The notes under the pieces: generated by a model
The model's database searches: none
Told to the model about the DNA's origin: nothing
Seen by the model: the letters and a program-made list of their open reading frames with translations, nothing else
NCBI GenBank assembly: GCA_041180805.1
Contig: JBEGQX010000029.1
Span: forward strand, 1 to 18,717
DNA from: JBEGQX01 sp041180805
GTDB lineage: Bacteria; Planctomycetota; Planctomycetia; Gemmatales; Gemmataceae
Direction of reading: 5' to 3'
DNA: 18,717 nucleotides
Part shown: piece by piece, positions 13,666-18,717 of the stretch
How positions within the stretch are numbered: the stretch's first letter is position 1
How the letters are laid out: the number at the start of each line of letters is the position of its first letter
Translations under genes and position numbers: made by a program

Positions 13666-15480
13666 ATGGCAATTGAAACCATGGGTGGGGCGCAAGGTGT
13701 TTGCTGGAACCTGGGTGATCTTTACAAAGGCTTGGACGATCCCAAGCTTGCGGCGGACATGGATCTATCCCTGAAACAGGCGGTTGAGTTTGAGAAAAAA
13801 TATCGGAATGTCATTTCATCGCTAAAGCCATCCGATGCGAGGGTTTTGCTAGGCGCGGTACGCGAGTTGGAGGCACTCTACGAAGTGCTGGACAAACCCG
13901 CCATTTTTGCATCGCTGGTCCATGCCGGAAAATCAGATGAACCAGCCCATGGCGCCCTGGTGGCACGCACCCGGGAAGCCCGCACCAAGGCCAACCAGCA
14001 CCTTCTGTTTTTCGACTTGGAATGGATCAAGGTGGAAGGTCAAATCGCAAACGCTCTGATCAACCAGCCTGAACTGGCAGCTTTCAAGCACTTCCTGGAA
14101 CAGAAAAGAGCCTGGAAAGATCATTACCTCTCCGAACCGGAGGAAAAAATATCCGATATCAAGGGGCTGACGGGCAGGTCCGCCTTTGTCCGCCTTTTTG
14201 ATGAGACCACTTCATCGATGACTTATCCGCTAAAATTGGGTGAGAAGGAAGAGAAGGTTTCTTTTCAACAGATCAATGCCCGGCTCTATGATTCAGACAG
14301 GTCTGTTCGAAAGATGGCAGCCGATGGAATCACCCGGGGTTTGAAGGATCAGTCACGATTATTGACCTACCTGTTTAATACGGTGGTGATGGATCATCAT
14401 CATGATTGTGAACTTAGGAAGTTCCAAGACCCGATGATGCCCCGTCATCTTGCCAATGAAACCACACCCGGAGTGGTGAAGGCTTTGATGGAATCGGTGG
14501 AGCAGTACCAGGGTACCGTACACCGTTATTACAAGCTCAAACAAAGGCTATTGGGTTTGGAATCCTTGGAGGACTATGATCGTTACGCACCCATCCAGCA
14601 GGATATGCCCCATATGGACTGGAAAGATGCCGCCAAACTGGTGCGCGAAAGTTATAGGGCGTTTTCTCCCGATGCCGGGAAGATCATCGATGAATTCTTC
14701 GACAAGAACTGGATCGATGCGGAAATGCGTCCCGGCAAGCGGGGCGGTGCGTTTGCATCCAGCGCGGTTCCATCCGCGCATCCGTATATCCTGATGAGTT
14801 ACACCGGCAAGTTGCGTGATGTGGCAACTCTGGCCCACGAATTGGGCCATGGTCTGCATCAATATCTTTCCCGAAGGGTGGGGTACCTGCAATGTGATAC
14901 CCCGCTAACCACAGCCGAGACGGCGAGTGTGTTTGGGGAAATGCTGGTATTCAAACGCATTCTCGAGGTTTATCAGGATCCATCAGTTCGACTGGCCATG
15001 CTTTGCAGCAAGATAGAGGATAGTTTTGCCACTGTTTTCAGGCAGGTGGTCTTAACCCGTTTTGAACAATCCATTCACAAAGCCAGGGTGGAGGAAGGTG
15101 AGATTTCCACCCAGAAGTTCAACGAGCTTTGGCTTAAGGCTAATGCCCCGATGTTTGGTGATTCAGTGCGGTTAGGCGAAGATTACGGATGGTGGTGGTC
15201 GTACATAGGCCACTTTATCCATGTGCCGTTCTATTGTTATGCCTATTCATTTGGCGAGTTGCTGGTGCTGGCTCTTGTGGAAAAGTACGAGCAGGAAAAG
15301 CAGGAATTCGTTCCCAAATACATGGACATGCTTTCTCGCGGTGGTTCGGAATCGCCTGTGGATTTGCTTGCCCGCATGGGAATAGACCTGAATGATGTAA
15401 AATTCTGGGGGATGGGATTGAAGCAACTGGACCGCATGGTGGGCGAAGTGGAAAAGCTTGCCGCATCTTTGGGGAAATAA
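13666..15480 (+). CDS. pepF: M3-family oligoendopeptidase F-like metallopeptidase
   Basis: The 604-residue protein has the length typical of PepF/PepB enzymes. The zinc motif HELGH is at 391-395 (AHELGHGLHQYLS), and the third ligand is probably Glu418 in TTAETASVFGEML, 27 residues further on, as in the family. The N-terminal helical half (20-200) includes the NLGDLYKGLDDP opening; ILMSYTGKLRDVATLAHE and the C-terminal FYCYAYSFGELLVLAL are further M3B blocks. No signal peptide is seen, so it should cleave short peptides in the cytosol. GGAG (13654-13657) is eight bases before the ATG. A NUDIX gene begins two bases after its stop. Confidence 0.94.
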   Translation: MAIETMGGAQGVCWNLGDLYKGLDDPKLAADMDLSLKQAVEFEKKYRNVISSLKPSDARVLLGAVRELEALYEVLDKPAIFASLVHAGKSDEPAHGALVARTREARTKANQHLLFFDLEWIKVEGQIANALINQPELAAFKHFLEQKRAWKDHYLSEPEEKISDIKGLTGRSAFVRLFDETTSSMTYPLKLGEKEEKVSFQQINARLYDSDRSVRKMAADGITRGLKDQSRLLTYLFNTVVMDHHHDCELRKFQDPMMPRHLANETTPGVVKALMESVEQYQGTVHRYYKLKQRLLGLESLEDYDRYAPIQQDMPHMDWKDAAKLVRESYRAFSPDAGKIIDEFFDKNWIDAEMRPGKRGGAFASSAVPSAHPYILMSYTGKLRDVATLAHELGHGLHQYLSRRVGYLQCDTPLTTAETASVFGEMLVFKRILEVYQDPSVRLAMLCSKIEDSFATVFRQVVLTRFEQSIHKARVEEGEISTQKFNELWLKANAPMFGDSVRLGEDYGWWWSYIGHFIHVPFYCYAYSFGELLVLALVEKYEQEKQEFVPKYMDMLSRGGSESPVDLLARMGIDLNDVKFWGMGLKQLDRMVGEVEKLAASLGK

Positions 15481-15482
15481 CC

Positions 15483-15986
15483 ATGGTTCAGGAAATGGTG
15501 GACATTCTGGATGAGCAGGGCAGGGTGGTGGGGCTTGCCACTCGCAGGGAAATGCGAATTGGCAGACTTCCGCACCGATGCGTGTATTTGGTCGTTTTCA
15601 ACGGCAAAGGCGAGATATTTATTCATCAACGAACTTCCACCAAGGATGTTTTTCCCTCTTATTGGGATATGTGTGCGGGGGGAGTGGTAAGCTCGGGTGA
15701 GGATTTTTACCAGGGTGCGCTTCGCGAGGGGCGCGAGGAACTGGGGGTTGAACTGAAACCAGAGTTTCTGTTCCCGTTTCGTTACGAGGATGACAAAACG
15801 GTCGTGTTTGCCGAAGTGTTCCGTTGCGAACATGAAGGCCCATTCCGTCTGCAACCAGAGGAAGTGGTCCAGGGAGAGTTCGTGGCGTTAAGTCGGTTAA
15901 AGGAATTAATCCAGGAAAAGCCATTTTGCCCTGACGGGCTTCAGGTATTGGAAAAGCTGATTTCTTTGGGAATGGTCGATCTTTAG
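15483..15986 (+). CDS. NUDIX hydrolase, YfcD / isopentenyl-diphosphate isomerase-like
   Basis: The protein has 167 residues. A complete Nudix box lies at 67-89: G-x5-E followed by seven residues and REGREELGV, including the EE pair that binds magnesium. The flanking sequence HRCVYLVVFNGKGEIFIHQRTSTKDVFPSYWDMCAGG is characteristic of the YfcD branch, which resembles isopentenyl-diphosphate isomerase but lacks a proven role. Enzymes of this fold hydrolyse nucleoside-diphosphate-linked compounds; the substrate here is unknown. The start is only two bases after the pepF stop, so translation is probably coupled to pepF. Confidence 0.92.
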   Translation: MVQEMVDILDEQGRVVGLATRREMRIGRLPHRCVYLVVFNGKGEIFIHQRTSTKDVFPSYWDMCAGGVVSSGEDFYQGALREGREELGVELKPEFLFPFRYEDDKTVVFAEVFRCEHEGPFRLQPEEVVQGEFVALSRLKELIQEKPFCPDGLQVLEKLISLGMVDL

Positions 15987-16001
15987 AGAAGTTTTTGAAG
16001 C

Positions 16002-16030
16002 TTGCTAAGAGCGATATTGGTTCGGATAAT
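16002..16030 (+). promoter_or_regulatory. Candidate promoter of the pentapeptide repeat gene
   Basis: TTGCTA (16002-16007) and GATAAT (16025-16030) are separated by exactly 17 bases, fitting a sigma-70-type promoter. It lies just behind the NUDIX stop; transcription from about 16037 would leave a leader of about 40 bases before the ATG at 16076. It would let this gene be expressed apart from the mgtC-pepF-nudix group. Confidence 0.35.
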
Positions 16031-16075
16031 AAAAATAGGTGTTGCATTACCAGCAGGGAAGGGTTTTGAAAGATC

Positions 16076-16489
16076 ATGAGCAATTTTGATTTGTCCAACA
16101 AGGATTTGTCGGGTAACGATCTTTCCAACACAAGCCTTGTTGGAGCCAGGCTTTGTAATACCAATTTTCAGGGTGCGAACCTTTTTGAGGCTAACCTGAC
16201 CAAGGCAGACATGACGGGTTGCAACCTTACGGATGCCAATCTTTTTGGCTGCCGTCTCATTCAGGCAGTTTTGACTAATGCCAAAATGAAGGACGCCAAT
16301 TTGGTGGGGGCCAATCTTTCCAATGCCAACCTTTCAGGTGCGGTGTTGGTTAATGCAAACCTTATGAGGGCCAACCTTTTCAAGGCAAATCTTTCCGGGG
16401 CAGATCTCACTGGTGCAAAGCTTAGCCAGGCCGACCTATCCGATTGCAATCTTGCGGGTGCAAAGCTTCCAGCCGACTTCAAGCCGTAA
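16076..16489 (+). CDS. Pentapeptide repeat protein, 26 uninterrupted repeats
   Basis: Residues 4-133 of 137 divide without a gap into 26 pentapeptides of the A(N/D)LxG/N type, for example ANLFE ANLTK ADMTG. The centre position is always Leu, Phe or Met. Such proteins fold as a right-handed quadrilateral beta helix, four repeats per turn, here about six and a half turns. There is no signal peptide, helix cap or additional domain; only the short MSN start and a DFKP end lie outside. Related proteins such as MfpA/Qnr mimic DNA and bind gyrase, but most have no known role, and nothing here points specifically to gyrase. Four cysteines, at ARLCN, CNLTD, CRLIQ and CNLAG, break the pattern. The ribosome binding site is weak. 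Confidence 0.94.
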   Translation: MSNFDLSNKDLSGNDLSNTSLVGARLCNTNFQGANLFEANLTKADMTGCNLTDANLFGCRLIQAVLTNAKMKDANLVGANLSNANLSGAVLVNANLMRANLFKANLSGADLTGAKLSQADLSDCNLAGAKLPADFKP

Positions 16490-16622
16490 TTGATTCCGGA
16501 TGCTTTTCAACCGGGCCGCAACTTTAATCATTATTCCAGATCATTTACTTTCTTAGGTTCTATAAGTCACCAAAGTAGTGATTATTCACCTCTTTTTGGA
16601 TTGTGTGCCATGCAGGTGAGTG

Positions 16623-16631
16623 TGGTATAAT
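16623..16631 (+). promoter_or_regulatory. Extended -10 promoter element before the DUF1549/DUF1553 gene
   Basis: TGGTATAAT combines a perfect TATAAT (16626-16631) with the upstream TG of an extended -10 element. The best -35 candidate, TTGTGT (16601-16606), is weak with a 19-base spacer, as often found with extended -10 promoters. Transcription would begin near 16638 and give a leader of about 85 bases before the ATG at 16724. The rest of the 16490-16723 gap shows no gene. Confidence 0.4.
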
Positions 16632-16723
16632 TTTATGACTTAAAGATTGAGTATTTGTCCAGATTCTTATGATCCCGCCGTATCTGGACATTCCAAAAGA
16701 AATCATTCGGAGTGGCAAAGACC

Positions 16724-18717
16724 ATGCCTTCTCATCATTCTAACTCGTCCAAGAAATTGCTGGCGGAAGTTGTCCTCCCCGTTTTGGTCGTCATGGGTTG
16801 GTTGCTGGGTCAGCCAGGGGTGGTGCTGGCGGAAGAAAAAAAGATCAGCTTTGTGAACGACATTGCCCCTGTGCTTACCAGGGCCGGTTGTAATCAGGGT
16901 TTGTGTCATGCCAAGGCTGGCGGCGGGCAAAATGGGTTTCAATTGTCTTTGCTTGGTTTCGAACCCCAGGAAGATTACGAACATATTGTTCAGGAAAGCT
17001 TGGGCCGCAGGCTGTCGTTTTCTTCTCCGGATCAAAGCCTGCTTTTGCTAAAGGCTTCCGGAAAAATGCCTCACAAGGGCGGGTCAAGGCTTCCAGAGTC
17101 ATCCAGCGGCTATGCTCTTATCAAGCAATGGATTCTTCTTGGGGCGCCCATGGATGGCCCCGGGGCGGTCAAGATTGTGGATATGCAGATTGAACCTAAA
17201 AAAGGTTCGCTTAAACCCCAAAGCAGTCAGCAGCTTAAAGCCATCGCGAAATATTCTGATGGCAGCACCAGAGATGTAACCGATTTGGCATTGTTTGAAT
17301 CCAACGAAAAAGCCATGGCGGATGTGTCTGAAAAAGGGCTGGTCAAGGCCCTGGACATTCCCGGCAAAGTTTCCGTGATGGTGCGTTATCAGGGATTTGT
17401 GGCGGTATTTAATGCCGCTGTTCCATTGGGCGCCAGGGTGGATTCTGTGCCGCCTTCCAAGAATTTTGTGGATGATGCGGTTTTTGCCAACCTGAAAGAG
17501 ATTGGTGTTCCACCTTCCCCCGTGTGCGATGATTCGACTTTTTTGCGCAGGGTGACACTGGATATTGCTGGAAGATTGCCCACCGAGGAAGAGGCTAAAA
17601 CATTTTTTGCGAACAAAAGTCCGGACAAGCGTGATCAGGTGATTGATGAACTCTTGCGTAGTCCGGATTACGCCGATTTTTTTGCCAATAAATGGACCGC
17701 TATGCTGAAAAACAGGCGGGATGATGCCAGCGACATGGTTGCCAACTTTGCGTTTCATGCCTGGGTGCGTGACAGTCTTCTTTCCAACAAACCTTACGAT
17801 CAGTTTGTTCGCGAACTGCTGGCTGCCACGGGGCAGGTGATAGGGAACCCGCCTGTGGCATGGTACAAGCGGGTTAAGGAACCCAAGGATCAGATCGAGG
17901 ATGTGGCTCAGTTGTTTCTTGGTGTGCGTATGCAATGCGCCCAGTGCCATCATCATCCTTTCGAAAAGTGGAGCCAGGATGATTACTATTCGCTGTCAGC
18001 ATTCTTTTCCCAGGTGGGGCGAAAACCTTCCGGTGTTCGCGGAGAAGATCTTATTTTTCACAAGCGGGGAATGGCTGCGGCAAAGAATATCAAGACGGGT
18101 CTGGCCCTGAAGCCAGCCGCGCTTGGCGACACAGTTCCAGAAATCGCCGCGGATGAAGATCCCAGATTGCGACTTGCTGAATGGATGAAATCCCCCAAGA
18201 ACCCCTTCTTTGCCAGGGTGCTGGTGAACCGTTACTGGAAACATTTCTTCCAAAGGGGGTTGGTGGAACCGGAGGACGACATCCGTGATTCCAATCCGCC
18301 TTCCAACCCGGAATTGATGGCGGCACTGGAGAAGCACTTTATCGCAAGTGGTTTTGATCTTAAGGAATTGGTAAAGACGATTACCCGATCCCATGCCTAC
18401 CAGTTAAGCTCCACCCCCAACAAGGATAATTTGGGGGATCGCCAAAACTATTCCCGTTATTACCCAAGAAGGTTACCAGCAGAGGTGATGCTGGATTCCA
18501 TTGACCAGTTGGCGGGAACGCAGACAGATTTTGCCAACCTGCCAGCGGGAACCCGCGCGGTGGCGCTACCCGACAATAGTTACAACAGGTCATCGCCTTT
18601 TCTCAGGGTCTTTGGCCGGCCTGAAAATGAAAGTGTCTGCGAATGCGAACGCATGCAATCTTCAAGCCTCGCTCAAAGCCTTCATATGATCAACGCTTCG
18701 GACATTCGTGGCAAGCT
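16724..18717 (+). CDS. Secreted PSCyt1-like / BIG2 / DUF1549 / DUF1553 protein (3' end beyond window)
   Basis: The frame is open from ATG 16724 to the window edge: 664 codons with no stop. A Sec signal peptide is evident: positive SKK near 9-11, a hydrophobic core to about 29 and VVLA before EE at 37. Next comes a planctomycete cytochrome-C-like segment (about 42-145) with CNQGLCH at 56-62, a CX4CH heme-type site. A bacterial Ig-like BIG2 domain follows (about 152-232). DUF1549 (about 247-430) contains the canonical CAQCH (405-409), followed by HHPFEKW. DUF1553 begins near 482 (FFARVLVNRYWKHFF, then LVKTITRSHAYQLS) and continues past the edge. Such proteins are large envelope proteins of planctomycetes, usually encoded beside DUF1501 genes and suspected to act in polysaccharide use. 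GGAG (16709-16712) is eleven bases before the ATG. Confidence 0.93.
   Translation, partial: MPSHHSNSSKKLLAEVVLPVLVVMGWLLGQPGVVLAEEKKISFVNDIAPVLTRAGCNQGLCHAKAGGGQNGFQLSLLGFEPQEDYEHIVQESLGRRLSFSSPDQSLLLLKASGKMPHKGGSRLPESSSGYALIKQWILLGAPMDGPGAVKIVDMQIEPKKGSLKPQSSQQLKAIAKYSDGSTRDVTDLALFESNEKAMADVSEKGLVKALDIPGKVSVMVRYQGFVAVFNAAVPLGARVDSVPPSKNFVDDAVFANLKEIGVPPSPVCDDSTFLRRVTLDIAGRLPTEEEAKTFFANKSPDKRDQVIDELLRSPDYADFFANKWTAMLKNRRDDASDMVANFAFHAWVRDSLLSNKPYDQFVRELLAATGQVIGNPPVAWYKRVKEPKDQIEDVAQLFLGVRMQCAQCHHHPFEKWSQDDYYSLSAFFSQVGRKPSGVRGEDLIFHKRGMAAAKNIKTGLALKPAALGDTVPEIAADEDPRLRLAEWMKSPKNPFFARVLVNRYWKHFFQRGLVEPEDDIRDSNPPSNPELMAALEKHFIASGFDLKELVKTITRSHAYQLSSTPNKDNLGDRQNYSRYYPRRLPAEVMLDSIDQLAGTQTDFANLPAGTRAVALPDNSYNRSSPFLRVFGRPENESVCECERMQSSSLAQSLHMINASDIRGK

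Noticed and set aside
17099..17956. 285-residue minus-strand frame opposite the DUF1549/DUF1553 gene
   Set aside because: The plus strand has clear domains over the whole stretch; the minus product is His-rich, without motifs, and reflects codon bias.

Overview
The window is a chromosomal segment of a planctomycete, most likely from the Gemmata-like part of the phylum. The evidence is a combination of families that expand mainly there: a prepilin-like DUF1559 protein, a DUF1501 remnant, a large secreted PSCyt1/BIG2/DUF1549/DUF1553 protein, an ECF sigma factor close to a Hanks-type Ser/Thr kinase, and the secG-yicC-gmk-rpoZ gene order. The genus assignment is inference.

Layout. Positions 1-116 hold the tail of an unidentified acidic protein. 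A tRNA-Arg(CCU) gene (226-298) follows, then about 480 bases of AT-rich DNA without a convincing gene. Next comes a small AT-rich two-gene unit: a protein made of three PepSY-like repeats (778-1416) and a 59-residue twin-arginine-signal peptide ending in a Tyr/Arg-rich tail (1438-1617). On the minus strand from 1791 to 5791 lie a decayed DUF1501 gene, an ECF sigma factor, a DUF1559 protein and a membrane-anchored Ser/Thr kinase with a probable jelly-roll C-terminal domain. This block reads like a planctomycete signalling and cell-surface module.

From 6018 the window becomes housekeeping and more GC-rich. A plus-strand operon encodes SecG with a long Lys/Glu tail, YicC endoribonuclease, guanylate kinase, RNA polymerase omega and a three-helix membrane protein of unknown function. 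Convergent to it is bifunctional ribBA (riboflavin biosynthesis). Then come a TIM-barrel sugar isomerase-like protein (plus) and a convergent TerC-family membrane protein (minus). An apparent mgtC-pepF-nudix operon follows (plus). Both convergent gene pairs end in the same way: the two TAG stops interlock in one CTAG palindrome.

The right end carries a 26-repeat pentapeptide protein with its own candidate promoter, and the start of a large secreted cytochrome-like DUF1549/DUF1553 protein that runs off the window.

No CRISPR array, insertion sequence, integrase or recognisable defence system is visible. The most unusual part is the AT-rich segment beside the tRNA gene, with the triple PepSY-like protein and the exported basic-aromatic peptide.
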